Shown: one piece after another, positions 1 through 13,383 of the stretch
Position numbering within the stretch: the stretch's first letter is position 1
How the letters are laid out: each line of letters starts with the position of its first letter
From: Jackrogersella multiformis
Taxonomy: Eukaryota; Ascomycota; Sordariomycetes; Xylariales; Hypoxylaceae
Length of the DNA stretch: 64,000 bases
Reading direction: 5' to 3'
Assembly: GCA_902806575.1 (NCBI GenBank)
Contig: CADCXD010000010.1
Span: 248,001-312,000 of the forward strand
Translations under genes and position numbers: made by a program
Notes under the pieces: generated by a model
What the model saw: only the letters and a program-made list of their open reading frames with translations
Databases searched by the model: none
What the model was told of the DNA's origin: nothing

Positions 1-747
1 AACAGTCTTCTGCGACTACTGCGACGTCTACCTGACGCACGACTCCATGAGCGTGCGCAAGGCCCACAACAGCGGACGAAATCACCTGCGCAACGTCGTC
101 GACTACTACCAGCAGATCGGACACGAGAAGGCCCAATCCGTCATCGACTCCATCACCTCCTCCTACGCCGCCGAGGGCCAGGCCCACGCTAATCCCATGC
201 TTCCCCAGAACCAGCCCGGCGGAGCGGCGGCCGCGGCGGCAGCAGCCCAAGCCGGCTTCCCTGGCATGCCGCCCCCTCCATTTAGTTTCCCAGGCGGCAT
301 GCCCCCTCCGCCGTTCCCCGGAATGCCTGGCGGCATGCCTCCCCCGGGCGGCGCGTTTCCTCAGGGAATGCCTCGTAAGCACCCCCACTCCCTCTCGTGA
401 TCGCGTGCCGAATGTCATGAAATCCGCTCTTATGCGGCACTCTTACTGCTCCAGTATCTAACTTCCAAAACACAGCTCCGCCAGGCCAAGGCGGTCGAGG
501 ACTCCCTCCGCCCCCATTCCCAGGACCGAACGGCCTGCCCATGCCACCTCCAGGCGCCGGCCTCCCATTCCCTCCACCAGGCGGTCTGCCATTCCCGCCT
601 CCAGGCATGGGCGGATCTAACGCGCCTCCCTTCCCCTTCCCCGGCATGCCGCCGCCGGGCCAGGGGTTCCCCGGCGGCCCCTCGCCCCCTGGAGCAATCG
701 GCGGGTTCCCGCCTCCGCCCGGGCAATCCGGGCCGCCCATGCGCTAG
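1..747 (+). CDS. U1 small nuclear ribonucleoprotein C (U1-C), 5' end outside the window
   Basis: U1-C is the zinc-finger subunit of the U1 snRNP that helps the particle recognise 5' splice sites in the nucleus. The visible protein begins in the U1-C finger: CDYC, then His after 12 residues and a second His after 5 more (C-x2-C-x12-H-x5-H), followed by the typical helix [16 protein letters not shown]. The rest is a Pro/Gly/Met-rich tail of [12 protein letters not shown] repeats, usual for this family. Exons are 6-374 and 476-747. The intron at 375-475 (gtaagc...acacag) joins in phase and keeps the Pro-rich frame. The first bases, aacag, look like the 3' end of another intron that splits a Phe codon just before FCDYC, so only about four N-terminal residues lie outside. 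Family identity is very secure; the upstream splice site is inferred. Confidence 0.95.
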
Positions 748-2355
748 ACACGTGCCGGTAGTATGGCGCAAACCCTTCCGTCTAGGCCGAGAGCAGGAGC
801 GGGAGTAGCAGATAGGAAAAACGAGAGACGGGAAAGAAAAACAAGGGGCGGGCCCACCAGCCCCCGATCAAGTGAGCGAGAACCCAGATTGCGGCTTTGC
901 GTGCCGCTTAGCTAAGAGATTATCAGAAAGAGACGCAAAAAGGCAAAAAGTAATAACGACGGCAGCCCCGCAAGCAAACAGGAAAAGCAGCTCGAAAGTG
1001 ATGGCGGTGGTAGTGACGGCGGTGGTACCTAGAACGCGCTTATCTGCCCGGGGACGATGTTCAGACGCGAGGCGCAGCGTCGGGCTATTAATATCCTAGC
1101 TTTCGTCCGCATGTACAAGCATTGTGTACAACAGCAGCCCACGGCGGAGCGGGGAGGGGTCGACTACTCGTGGAATGGAAACCGAACAAATAAATATGAC
1201 GGAAGATAGGAAGAGCCTCATCATGGGACTCCGTTGCAAGGCAAGGCGTTAAGGGGCTACATTTCCCGCATTGAAAAGATACGGGCGGCTCACGGTGTTT
1301 TTCTGGTTCTGGTTGAGATATTTTTTTTCTTGTACGGATATATATCCGTTTTAGTCGGTAGTTGCGCTCGACCGAAATACCTACCTGGGTGCTGTGCTGT
1401 ACCTTATGTAGTGTTTTTGTTGCAAGTTAAAATTTACTGAAACAACATTGATTACCTACGCTACACTTATCGGTTTAGGACTTGATATGACTGATGAGAT
1501 GTGACGGATGTGATGGATGCGGTAAATCATTTTCTTATTTTCGTTATGCTTCATCGTTAGATAGAAACACGACCTCTATCCCATCTCACACAACACAACA
1601 GCAGCAGCAACAGCAATAACAACACAACGTAGGTAAACAAAACATTCCAAAACAGCATCAGTAAACGGCAACGCCAGACACGAGATCCAAGCTCGACCCA
1701 GAAAGCAAAAGCAAGATCAACTCCTCGTCATTTGCTTAACCAAGTAGGTGGGTAGGTATTCATAGCAGATGTCATCTTCTCTCGCCTCGTAACTCCGTGT
1801 GGCAAGAAGCAAAAAAACAAGGGGGAGTAAAATAAAATAAAAAGGCACGCCAAAGGAAAAAGAAACAGCTTCGTCAGTTTCGTTCCCTACATCCGATCCC
1901 CCTATCCCAGGTCTTTCTGTTTCTCCAGAACTCTCAGGTGTCCGTCATGCTATCCGTAGTAAAAGCAACAAAAATAAATAAATAAATAAAATATCCCTTT
2001 ATCTCATCCATTTTCATCAATCCAGTTTCGTATCGTAAATGGGGACCGGCTAAAAATCGTAAAAATTTTAAATCAAATCGTGATATTGGGGAATATGGTC
2101 GGGTCGTCTTCATCGTGGCTCGTAGGCATCGTTAAAAAGGCAAAAGGCAGGTCGTTAGTGTGATTGTTGTAAGATGGGGTATTGATGTTAGCTGTATTGA
2201 TGAGGGGTGATCCGAAGGTGATAGAATAAAATATGACATGCGATAACACGCACAACATATTCTAGATAAACGCCAGGCTCCGTCGCAAGGTAAAGGCTTC
2301 CGTCAATAGAGGTCTATACGAGGAATAGACCTTAGAATGCCCAATAATTGGGTGA
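748..2355. other. Intergenic region between two convergent genes
   Basis: This 1.6-kb stretch lies between the ends of the U1-C gene (+) and the next gene (-), so it should hold both 3' UTRs. Open frames here (for example 872-1099) have no recognisable protein character. Visible features are AT-rich runs, a CA/CAG-rich patch near 1585-1630 and an (AAAT)n-like patch near 1971-1992. Confidence 0.6.
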
Positions 2356-5300
2356 TCAGACTCGAATTGGCCCTCGGCGTTGTTGCGCTTCTGGGTGTTG
2401 GTAACGTGTTTTACCATTAGGCGCAGACTGGATATGCGACGCAGTCTGGTACGAGGGGCCCTTATAACTATTGCGCTTGATGACCTCGCCCACGCCGTCG
2501 CGGACCTCGCGCGGACCACTGATCTTCTGTCGGAGCACCTCAGTGCGTTTCTGCCGGCGATATTCGCTCAATCTGCGCTGAAGGTTCTGAGGTCGGTACT
2601 GCTCCAGCTTATCCTGCCAGCTAGGGAAAAGCCTGCGTCCTCTATCGTCCACACGTTTCTCGATGCCCCAGACGCGTCGATTTGGGTCGTCGGGAGCAGT
2701 GGACGGTCGTCCTTCGGACTCATAAGAGTCATAGTCGCGGGAATACCGGTGATTGTTCCAGTCAAGACTGCTATAGCTATCATGGTGCCTCATCACGCGG
2801 AGTCTGCCGCTAGGTGTGCGCTTGACTGTGCGGCGCTCCGGGCTGCGCTGACCAGGGGCTGTGTAGTGATCCTCGTCTTCTATAGGCAGTATAGCAAATG
2901 TACGCTTCATTCGTTCGCTCAAGCTTCCACGACGAGCAGGGCGCTTGCCGATTGGTGGGTATCGATACATTGTATCCACCTCCGGAGGGATGCCATGTTC
3001 CCAATCGTCATCATCACAATCATCTTCGAAAGTAGGCCGCCAGAATGGGTGCAATTTGGATTCGTCAGGTGGCGGGTCATCCACCGTCGGATACTGGTGT
3101 GATTTTGCGTCCTTGCTCTTGTCGACCGCTGGATTATCGGTAGTATCTCTTCGAATTGCTCTCGAAAGGGATAGAGTCCGTGAGAGGAAGCCAGACGGGC
3201 GGATACTGTCCGAGCTCTTGTGGAGGCTAAAAGCACGACGTACTAGCGACGGTCTCTTCTGCGTCTCTTCGAAGTAGTTCCCGAGCATCTTCTCTTTTTC
3301 GGTGGTCGGAGTAAGGCCAGATGGCGTAGCTGGGATGAACTTGATTGCGGGCGGTTCGGGAGGAGCACGCGGGTTTCTTAGAGGGGAATCTACATCATCC
3401 ATAGAGAACTGGGGTTGGGGAGGTGTCGCGGGTGCTCCATCTGGACCGCTCGCCGTAATTTTGGGATTCTTTAGGATTTTTTCCGTCTTGGTAGCATATC
3501 TCTTCTGGGAGGGATCTGGTCCTTGCAAACCGTTTGCGGCGACGGCAGGGTCGACGGGTTTCGACATATGATCTACCATCAAGACAGATTTGTTTTGATG
3601 TGGGTAAATATTCACCGCCATCGCTTCTGATATATCTGCCGCAGAGTGCGTCCCGTTTGTCTCGACAGAAGCTTGGGAAAATGGGGTGTTGTGCGCCGTC
3701 AGTCGTTTGCCGAAGAACGGGTCTCCGTTATTATCGACAAGTGGCCTGTGGTCATGAAGAGCATCTTTGTGCGACTCAACGGATGGAGCCGGTTCAAGTT
3801 GTCTCTGATCGGGATGGCTATTCATATACTCGACGGGAGGCGCACGTTCCACTGTAACCTGTGGTGGTGGTGGTTGGTGTTGCTGTTGCTGTTGGTGTTG
3901 CTGTTTGCCCTCTTCCTCCAGAAAAGAATTGTGCGCCTTCAAGCTTTCTGCCGTCAGTGACCCGGCTCGAGAACCAGCCCTGGATCCATTCCGGCTGGTT
4001 GGAGCCGAAAGGGAAGATCTACGCATGGGAACGATTGGGGGATAGTCCATTGTTAGCTCCTCGACCTGAACCGATCTCTCGGATTCTGATATTGATCTGC
4101 GCCTCCGAGAAGGTCTGTCAAAGTAAGGCGTCAGGTCCTTCGCTTTAGATTGGCTTGATAGCGGTGCCGAACTTAAACTATTGCTTCTCTTGGAGTGGTG
4201 ACTACTCGTAGATCTGAGCGACGGCGGATTGGTGGCCTTCATAGAAGCTCTACGATCAGGGATGACAACCACGGGAATCCCTCCACTCTTCCAAACTTCC
4301 CGGCGAGCCTTCCGACTGGCGATAGAGTTGGCCGTGCCAGTAGATGCGAGGCTTTCTGATCGCACGGTACCATCAATGGCCCTCCTAGGAGCTCTTGCAC
4401 GCTGGACGCTTTCCATCTGGCGAAGGGACGTATTCGCTGAGGAGCTTGACGGTGAAATCTCAGAGCTAGAGTCCCTGAGAGCTGTTTGCTTCCTGACATG
4501 TCGTAACGTTTTCCGCCTCTGGGGAGGCGTCCCGACTAAAATAGCCTCCACCACTGTAGAGACCGTAGACTTCGAAGACATGCCGGAGGACCGCCTGACA
4601 TCAGTGCTTACCGAAGACTCGGATGTAGACGGCGCGGTCCAGCGCGTATCCCTGTTCGCAGATTCCGGAGGTGGTGAGGGACGCGTGTGTGATCGATCAG
4701 ACAGGGGCATCGATCGTACAGCCTTTGTCGCATTGGTCGGAGTAATTGTCACATCCTCGACTATTTCGGGCATTTGTCCATTAGTTTTAGCTTGGACACG
4801 TCGCTTCTCCACTATGACATTCCTATCGTGTTTCTTGTCCCATTCCTGCTCAACTTCGCTGGCAGTGCCCCATTCACCATCGAAGGTCGAGAATTCTCGT
4901 TTCGTCCCTGGTGTAAGATTGTCGTCAGACTCGAGACCTAAACCTAGCCCAACGTCCGCTGCTCTTCTTTGCCTTGCGTCAATTACGCGTTTTGCTACGG
5001 TTTGAGTTGTCCTGGCTGACGATAAAATCGGTCGGGGGGTTAACTGAAACTTATCGTCTTCCTCCGAAGAATCCAGATTCTCGCGTGCGGTTGTGAATGA
5101 TTCGCTTCGAGAATCCGCGCCAGTCTTGGAGGGAATGCGATCTGCTAGGATGGGGCGGGAGGGTCTCGATCGACGCTCGGGCTGCGGAGGGGTCACGTCC
5201 GGCGTGGGTGGACTCGCCTGGTGCGGTGGAGTTCTCGGCGTGGTGCTCACAGGAGTGTTTGTAGCACTTTGCACCGGACTACCGACGTAGGTCGGGCTCG

Positions 5301-5684
5301 AGGGCTGGATGGAGTGGCTACCAGAAGACGTACGAGAATGCGCCGGTGGCGTGGGAGGAGAGCAGGTCCCGGGACCTTGACGTTGGGGCTTTCGTCGTGC
5401 TTCGGGTTAGGCGGAGTGGACGGGCTTTCTGTTTTCATATGCGATTCCGGGTTCGACGTTGTATCGATGGACAGGTCACGGGAATGGCGATTCCTTGCTG
5501 TCGACGCTGGTCGATTATTCCTCGGATGTGGGAGGACCTTGTGCTTCTTAAATGCCTGTTGACTAGGCTTATCAAGAGTAGGGCGATCGTACAGAGGGTC
5601 GAAATAGAGAGTTGTCGACGCCGCAGGCGAGACGGTTTCAGCGGAAGCGAGCATTGTCGAATGGGATGAAATATTATCTATCAT
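2356..5684 (-). CDS. Large disordered Ser/Pro/Arg-rich fungal protein of unknown function (frame break near N-terminus)
   Basis: I do not recognise a named family. The protein of about 1,100 residues is mostly low-complexity (Ser, Pro, Arg, charged), with a poly-Gln/His tract followed by PPPP near 3855-3905. The C-terminal third is better structured: LVRRAFSLHKSSDS, an acidic patch (DDCDDDDW), then aromatic/basic blocks including WRPTFEDD and RRVWGIEKRVDDRGRRLFPSW, which suggest a conserved fungal C-terminal region. No signal peptide or membrane segment is seen. The best start is the ATG at 5684 (MIDNISSHSTMLASAETVS). The N-terminal frame runs to about 5376 and the main frame is open from about 5405 downward, so they overlap but differ. 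They are joined either by a small intron at 5305-5375 (weak donor gtcccg, acceptor atccag, phase-compatible) or by a frameshift in the CTCTCCTCCC stretch. The stop is at 2356. Confidence 0.75.
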
Positions 5685-8600
5685 TGTTGCCGACGGCTCA
5701 AATTCTACTTAGCTGGGTTGCACCAGACCAGATATTCCTTCGCATTGTAGAGAACAGTGCGGCTTAGGGGCAAAGCAAATTGCGTGTTTTTTTTATAAAA
5801 AAAAAAATGAGCGCGTAGTCCGCGGGCGTTCCCTTTCAGGTGTTTCCTTTCCTCTCGTAAAACCCCCTACGTGATGCAGACGCAGGCAGCCCTGGAGCTC
5901 TCGAGGTCCTCGGAAAGGTAGGCCTGCCTAGGGTGGCTTTCGATAATATGTGCCGACTATTGGACCACTCACAGCGATCGGAGCCGGTTTGGAGACCAGA
6001 TCGAAGGTGAAGTACTTAGGACCTTGCAGCACATGTTACAAAAAGCATCTCCTCTAAGCGCTGTCCATTGGATGATATTTTGGGGGGGGCATAAAATTTG
6101 AATCAGATGTTTAAGAAATGATTATGGCTTGCGACAGCAATAAGCCACTAGGTACACTAGGCACACAGGTAGGTGCGGATACCTATATTATTTTAGACGG
6201 ACAGGACGGAGTAAATTCTAGCAAGCAAAATGTTGTAATGGGGAGTGTTATTGATGTTAATGACCTCGAAATATCCTAGGTTAGGTGGGTAGAGAAAGAT
6301 CTGTGATGTACTTCCAAGTGATGAACTTCCAAGGTTTGCGACGGCTCTAGTGTAGGTACCAAATAAACAACTTTTAATTGATTTCAGGTGATGGATGATG
6401 TCTAGACCTTCCCACTTCCAACATTTCCTTCCTTCCTTCGCAGATAGGTGGTGTCTAGTGTAGTGTCCTAATGATAAGGAGGAACGGCTTGAGGAAACAA
6501 CGTCAGATAACTCTCCGTCCCTCCTCTCCCCCCTGTTCCTCTCACCTACCTCCTACCTGCAGCAGTAATACCTAAAGTACCTTCCAGCCATAGGCAGAGG
6601 AGAATTAGTTTACCTATGCTCAGAAGTCGGGGGCTGGGAAGAGGATCCTATCTAACCTCAGTCGGCTAGTAGCCAGCTGTACTACATAACGTCAAGCGCA
6701 CTACTTAGGTAGGTACATGCCAATAGGAAAAGGCAAGCAGCAGGTAACAATTTCCTAGGTATGTGTAGTTAATTTCCTTGATTTCTCATATTTTTAGATC
6801 ATAGTATTTTTAATGTTCTTTTCAATTCATTCTTCTAATTGGGGTACGCACATCCATGAACATAACCTTGGAACCTTGGAACCTTAGAACCTCGGAACCC
6901 ATCCCCAAAGTGGTACTTAGACGCACTTAATAGTAGACCTCGACATCTACGATCATGTCCAGATCTTGGCTTGTTACATTCAGATATTTCGTACATGATC
7001 CTTTAAACATATAAATCTCAGACTGGCAGCGCGTGCGCTACGCATCACAGCAGCGACATAGGTATATAGGTATTTAGGTATATGCGCCTAGCCTCCGTGA
7101 GAGACGACAGCAAATTACGTTGTATCGACGAAGGGGATGTATTCTTCATCTGTCGTGCCTCTCCCCCCCGTCTGCAGCTGTGAGTGGATCACGACCATCT
7201 TTTCTGCAGCCACTTAAGTCACCAGGACAAATGAGCTTCTTGAACTGCACAAGGCTGTTCGGCCTCATGCCAGTCCTGCTTAGCCTGCAGCCGTCGAGGG
7301 GCGAATCAGATGTCGCAATGCACGACACCCTAGACCCCTAGGCCGATGTGCGACTTCGCCGTCGTCGGTCCCAACATGGTCAAAGGGGCGGCTGGCATTC
7401 CCACACCTCTTAAAAAAGGACACAGACACAGAGGACACAGAGGAGTGTGACGTTCTAGGTGCACTCCGGAAGTATACGGCCCTTCCTCCTCAACCTATCC
7501 ACACACCAAGAACGATTTGATAACGTGCGACACTGTTAATTGAATTGGAATAAATATAAAACCCTCGCTATGACGAAATGACGACATACTAAAGAAATTC
7601 CCAAGAATTTGGCATTGGTGGGGGCCTTAAGAGTGTCGGGGGGAAAGGTGACAAGCTGTCGATGCGACTCATGGCCGCAGAATCGAGGCCACAAGTTCCA
7701 ATTTAATTAACCCTCTCTACCAATCCAGCAATTATTTATTTTTATTACTATCTTTGTATTGCGCAAGCGAGATAGAGCGCAGTAGTAAGGGGAAGATAAC
7801 CCCTTTTTCCAAGATCAGGAGAATCCACTAATAGTAAAGAGAGCAAATCGACTTTGGCTACCCACATAGGTACGTTGGAACTAAAAAGCAAAACGATCCC
7901 GAGGAATTATAGGCTGCGTTTCGAAACGGATCCACCGCTTTACTCATCGTCCAGATATATCTTTATAATACACACACTGCCCCTGGATACGTACACTCTT
8001 ATCTCAACACCGCTCCCTTGCAATGCTACTTACTCATACCTACCCAGCTACCTATTACCGGCTGGGGAAGGGGATCAGCCAACCCGGCAGTTGTCAATCA
8101 CTTTCGCTATCTCTTTACCAAGTTCGTCCACTCTGCCACGTGGGATTACCACTTCGGGTCTTCTATCCGGGAAAGTTGACAACGAAGTCGATATAAAACG
8201 TTAGACTGAATACTCAATACCTTCGTTCCTGATGCTGTGTATGTTTTATCCATGCCGGCCAGGGCATACGAGCTATAATAGGATGGTTTGTCCATGATAT
8301 CATGCCGCTAAATCTTACCTAATCGATGTATTCAAATCTCATAAATCTCCAGGCTTAGCTCTACGAAGCTTTATCTACTGCCCCCGCATCCAAAGAGTTA
8401 TGTAATTAGTGTATTATAGACATCTCTACTATCTACCTAGGAGGTAGTTACCTAACAACAAATATCTCGATGACATCTCCACTATGCAAGTCAAGCATCA
8501 ATCTGCAGTTGAGATGGATCTCTCTCCAGTAACATCCTCCTCTCAGTGGACGAGACCCGTTGATGATAAGCTCCCGGCCCTAGTCGAGCCTTTCTATTAT

Positions 8601-8767
8601 TACAACATCGATATCGGCGTCCTATCAACTCGGACAGGAGATGACGGCCTTCGCAGTAAGCTCGGGGTACATAAGACTCATATTTGAGCCAGTTCCCGTA
8701 GAGTAAAGTTTCCAATTCATTGTCTACGTGCTATGTTATGAGACCTTTCGATTGTGCCGTTTCAAAC
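5685..8767. other. Intergenic region, 3.1 kb, no supported gene
   Basis: This is the upstream region of two divergent genes (unknown protein on the left, agmatinase-like on the right). It contains a T8/A11 inverted run at about 5790-5809, short tandem copies of a GGAACCTT-like unit near 6863-6900, several TAGGTAGGT/ACCTACCT palindromes (for example around 6705-6715), and AT-rich patches. Open frames at 7120-7341 and 7854-8204 have no recognisable domains and no splice partners that I could find. Confidence 0.5.
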
Positions 8768-10386
8768 ATGCTGTCGACTCTCTTTACCCTCGGCTACGTA
8801 GCCTACGCTACCGCTCATGGTACGCATGATAATCAGAAAACTCTAGCTGGACCGCATCCGGCATTGTGGTATAATACTCTACCTGGAGATGGTGGAACGC
8901 AGGTCAGAGCTCCTCCTACATCTATACATGAGAAATCATAATTTGCCGAAACTTCTAACGGTCCACTGTAGGCGGATTCAGTATTCTCTGGGATTTCAAC
9001 ATTTGGGCGCTTGCCGTATGCACCTTGCTTAAACTACGGGGAGGTCGACTACGATCTTGCATTCATAGGTTGGTTAACCGGCTACAGCCACTTATGCACC
9101 TAGACTAATGTGGTAAAAGGGGCTCCCTTTGATACCGGCACGTCGTACCGACCTGGTGCACGATTCGGCCCCTCCGGTATTCGTCAAGGATCTCGGCGTC
9201 TTAATCTCTAGTATAACACCTTTTATCTACATACTGTGTGTTGATGTTCGTACAGTCAGCTAATCTGATAATATGTAGCGGAGGTTATAACGTTCCCCTG
9301 GAAACGAACCCCTTTAACGGATGGGCGAAAGTTCTCGATTGTGGAGACATCCCGGTGACCTCGTACGGCTAAGACATCCTATTCCTTACATCCTTTTCTA
9401 TATGACATACTAACTAGAGCAATAGTTACGATAATACGTGGGCTCTCAAGCAGATTGAAGAAGGCCATTATAACATCTTATCCCGAGCGCCAGCAACGGC
9501 CGCTGACAAGCCCGGGCCGGCTAAGAAGGGGAAGACTCTACCGCGAGTCATCACTCTCGGGGGTGACCACACCATCACCCTCCCCCTCCTTCGCTCGATC
9601 AACCGAGCCTATGGTCCCGTCTCAGTCATCCACTTCGACAGCCATCTAGACACTTGTAAATTTGCCCTCTTCTCTCCCCCGAAAACTCCAATGCCCCTGC
9701 ACACTAGCACTAGAAACCAACCAACTAACACGTGACCTCTTCCCCCTAAACAGGGCGTCCCAAAGTCTTCGGCGGCTCGCCCTCGGAGGTCGCCAGCATC
9801 AACCACGGGACGTACTTCTACCACGCGGCGCAGGAGGGGCTGCTGGCCAACGACACCAACATCCACGCGGGGATCCGCACGACGCTCAGCGGGCCCAGCG
9901 ACTACGAGAACGACGGGTACTGCGGGTTCCAGATCGTGGAGGCGCGCGAGATCGACACCATCGGCATCGACGGCATCATCAAGAAGATCATCGAACGCGT
10001 CGGCACTACCAACCCCGTCTACCTGTCCCTCGACATCGACACCCTGGACCCGGCCTTCGCGCCCGCCACCGGCACCCCCGAGACCGGCGGCTGGAGCACC
10101 AGGGAGCTGCGCACGATCCTCAGGGGCTTGGAGGGCATCAATCTGATCGGCGCCGATGTCGTCGAGGTTGCTGTGAGTATTGATGATGCCTGAGAACCTA
10201 ACCTGGTTTAGGTGATGGTGATGATTGTGATTGCGTGCTGACTAACTGTCTGTCTAGCCTGCCTACGACACGAATGCCGAGCACACCACCATGGCTGCCG
10301 CAGACGCGATCTACGAAATCATGAGCATCATGCTCAAGAAGGGGCCGCTTAGCAACATGGTCAACAGCACGGAGGTAGAGTTGTGA
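8768..10386 (+). CDS. Agmatinase/arginase-family ureohydrolase with a signal peptide
   Basis: Ureohydrolases use a two-manganese centre to hydrolyse agmatine (to putrescine and urea) or a related guanidino compound. Seven exons join in phase: 8768-8902, 8972-9068, 9120-9210, 9279-9362, 9426-9655, 9754-10172 and 10258-10386, giving 394 residues. Metal ligands are all present: GGDH (His184), HFDSHLD (Asp207, His209, Asp211) and SLDIDTLDP (Asp306, Asp308). The substrate-loop region [18 protein letters not shown] is also typical of agmatinases. The N-terminus [18 protein letters not shown] looks like a secretion signal, as in many fungal agmatinase-like proteins, so the enzyme may act outside the cell or in the vacuole. 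An upstream in-frame Met at 8738 is possible but would bury the hydrophobic segment. No stop or frame error is seen. Agmatinase is more likely than arginase; the exact substrate is inferred. Confidence 0.92.
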
Positions 10387-13071
10387 GCGCGACCGCCACA
10401 CGCTCAACCGGGGTTCTCGAAACCCGTTCTAGGGGCCTAGGTGAACATATGCATGCCTCCAAGGCTAGCGGAAGGGGTTAGGAGAAGTGTTGGAGTGGTA
10501 CTAAGTATATATTTCTTTTGGGATGGCAGTTGATGTGACGGGTCCGGGCGAATGGAAGAGAAAAGGGGGTGTTAGGATCAGAGGTTTATTTTGAATAGTT
10601 ATGTTTAGGACGCAGATAATACAACGGCGATAAAACCAAAATCATTTAGAAGGATATGTGGTTTGAATACCTGGGTGTTGTTGATTCTAGAAGACCCACT
10701 TACACAGCACAGAATCCTCGAGGCTTCGAGCTTCCTTGCTTCGGTGAGAGTACGTTCGCATCCCTCGCTCGCCGCTTCTGGTGGGGCATAGCTATTTATA
10801 TCAGGAGAGATGACTGTACTAAGGCAGCGCGGCGAAGTTGTTGTTTCGTTTAATTGGTTACGAAGGAGTAGAAAAGCACGACACCAAGGTTTGTATTGAC
10901 TCGACTCTAGCTACACATCTAGGAAGGCTGGTCGACCTGTTGGCGAGCTTGATGACTAGGCTCAGATATTGAATTTAAATCGACTTATATATGTTCAGAA
11001 AGAAGGGATTTTTATTCTATGAGAAATAAGTAGTGACTGGCAAGGATGAACCGGCTTCACCTAGACACCCCTTTTCAAGGTTCATATTTGTTTCTGTCTT
11101 GATACACAGGAAGCATGACACGTGATTTACAACATCATGATCAAAATATATTCATATCTGGGCTTCAAACCTGAATCCTCATCGAAATTTTCGTGAAATT
11201 GTTGGGTGTAATATTGTGGTACTTGGTACCTAGCGGAACGCGTCACTGGACCTATTAACGATGCCCTTACTATTGATGTACGGTCTACGAGGCATGACAT
11301 GATGGAACTCTTAGACATTAAAAACCCTCCTTTTACACGATATTTTTTTCACGATCCTATTTGGTAGGGTTCATATTATATAAAATGGTGTGGCACCTAA
11401 TATATCCGGAGTGTGCATGTCGTGAGTCCGAAGGGCATCATCACTAAAACATCACCAATACAGTTGAATTATACGATGCGTCATTTACAAAAGATTAGAA
11501 TAATGCAAAAAGAATCAAGGAAATAAAAATTGCAAAAAGCTCAACCCCCTAGATCCAAACGAGGCATTGACCGGGGCGAATTAATTGGTCTTTTAACTGC
11601 CGGGTGCCACGGGCCTGAACCTAGGGGACCTACGAAAAGACTCGGACATTTTTTCATAACACTGTCAACTCCATAACCACTGCACCATGACCAACCAGGG
11701 AAATGGTATGAATCGGTGCCTGAAAAAATTTGCTTCTAATTCGATATATACGCCAACATTTGGCTGGTACTCACCTGACAGCCTCCCTAAGGTAGGTACC
11801 TAGGTACCTAGGTAGGCAACAACCATTTTGAAGCAGTTACTTTTATGATACTGCATTAAGGATTTTATGTTATACAACGTACATCACAATGTATCATCAC
11901 AAAATCTACACTTACCTATTAATAGAGGATCATTCGTTTACCTCATCACTTATACCTACCAAGCACGATTACGGCCGCCGCCTACCTGAGTACGGAACGG
12001 ACATGGAAGCTTTACGTGTTAAGCCATTCGCAATTCTACTTATAATAAAAAATGTGCTTCGCCTTTATCTTCGCATAACTCGGTCAAGACAAGGCCTTTT
12101 TCTATTAATACCTATATGAATATCAATAAATAAGGGGTATCTGAAGGAGAACGGTCATAGGTTCAGCTAAAGAAATGTGCTGTTCTATTTAGTTCGGTTA
12201 TATTTCCAGTACTCCTTTTACGGTGTCAATTGCTTCAACTTAATGACAATATTTCGGTGTACGGTTTTAAGGAGAAATCCTGAATTTTTCCTGTCTTTCC
12301 TACTAACGCGTTCATTGTTGATTCATGTTTTATTCACACCTTTTTCAAAGTTTCTTCGTATAGGTCTTACCTATAAGTAAGTATAAGCAACCCCAATAGC
12401 TCCTATATGTCAATTCCAGGAATTTAGGTAAATGGTAAGCAGAGTTTTAAAGAATTATATCGTATAATTCAGGTTATGAAGTTACGAGTAAAGTCATGTA
12501 GTCACATGATTTCTTAAAAGGGGCTCTCGATTCTTCCCTTGGAGCTCCTTATTTCCCGGTATTTGCCAATTTTTTGATAGACCACAAATTCGGTGGCTTT
12601 GAGGAGTTCTAATACTATATGTATGATAGTTTGGCACTATTATCTAGTATGATGAAACTAAGAGAACCTGCTTCTTGTTTCCGAATGGTGCTAAGGTAGG
12701 TAATAGGAAAAGAGTCACTGATGGTTTTGGTGGAAATCCGGAGGCCGAGAAATCAAGCGAGCGTTCCTTAAAAATACTACGTGAATGGCTTCTCATCCAG
12801 CTGCTTGCAACCTTGGTGGCTACATTGACGTGGTGGCTAGGGAGCGGAAGTTGGCATTTCTGCGCGTTATCAGAGATGCTAAGTAATAGATGGTAACCTG
12901 TGCAGAGGATCAGGGCACCTATGATTTTTTAAAAGAATACTCAGTTAATTACATTAAGCCAATTATATCGAACCCGGATACCTATTTATTTCTCCCTGTA
13001 ATATCACATCATAACCAACCCTCCTATTGTACTGTTTTAGAGTGAATTGCTCCATCTCCTTGATCACCCTC
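10387..13071. other. Intergenic region, 2.7 kb, AT-moderate, no supported gene
   Basis: This stretch lies between the 3' end of the agmatinase-like gene and the 3' end of the disrupted secreted-protein gene. It includes a CCTAGGTACCTAGGTAGG palindrome cluster at about 11790-11817. Open frames at 11889-12119, 12177-12380 and 12675-12896 do not look like protein families I know. Confidence 0.5.
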
Positions 13072-13378
13072 TCAGATCTTAATATCAGACTCACAGAAGA
13101 ACATAGAAGATCCCAGCAGATATACATGTTCATCCATGATGTCGCAGTTTAGGTTGTAGGTGATGGTGCGATTCAGGTGGCATTGGCCGGTTTTCTGTCC
13201 ATTCAAATCAACCATGGCGTATCCGCGGTCCTTGTAGATAGCTAGTAAACAATCAACCTTGTCAGTATCTATCTTATAACTAAGCGGGAGTAAGAACGAC
13301 TTACTGTGATGACCTAGAACCTTGTTACCCGTGTTGAACTCGACGACGTCAAGGGGGTCTCTGAATATGGGCGGGTTG

Positions 13379-13383
13379 ACAGG
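13379..13383. repeat. Target-site duplication, left copy (ACAGG)
   Basis: This 5-bp sequence directly precedes the TGTGAC start of the left LTR and is repeated at 18923-18927 after the right LTR. Confidence 0.9.

Noticed and set aside
872..1440. Small plus-strand proteins after U1-C
   Set aside because: No domain and no splice partner; they lie in the presumed 3' UTR and intergenic DNA.
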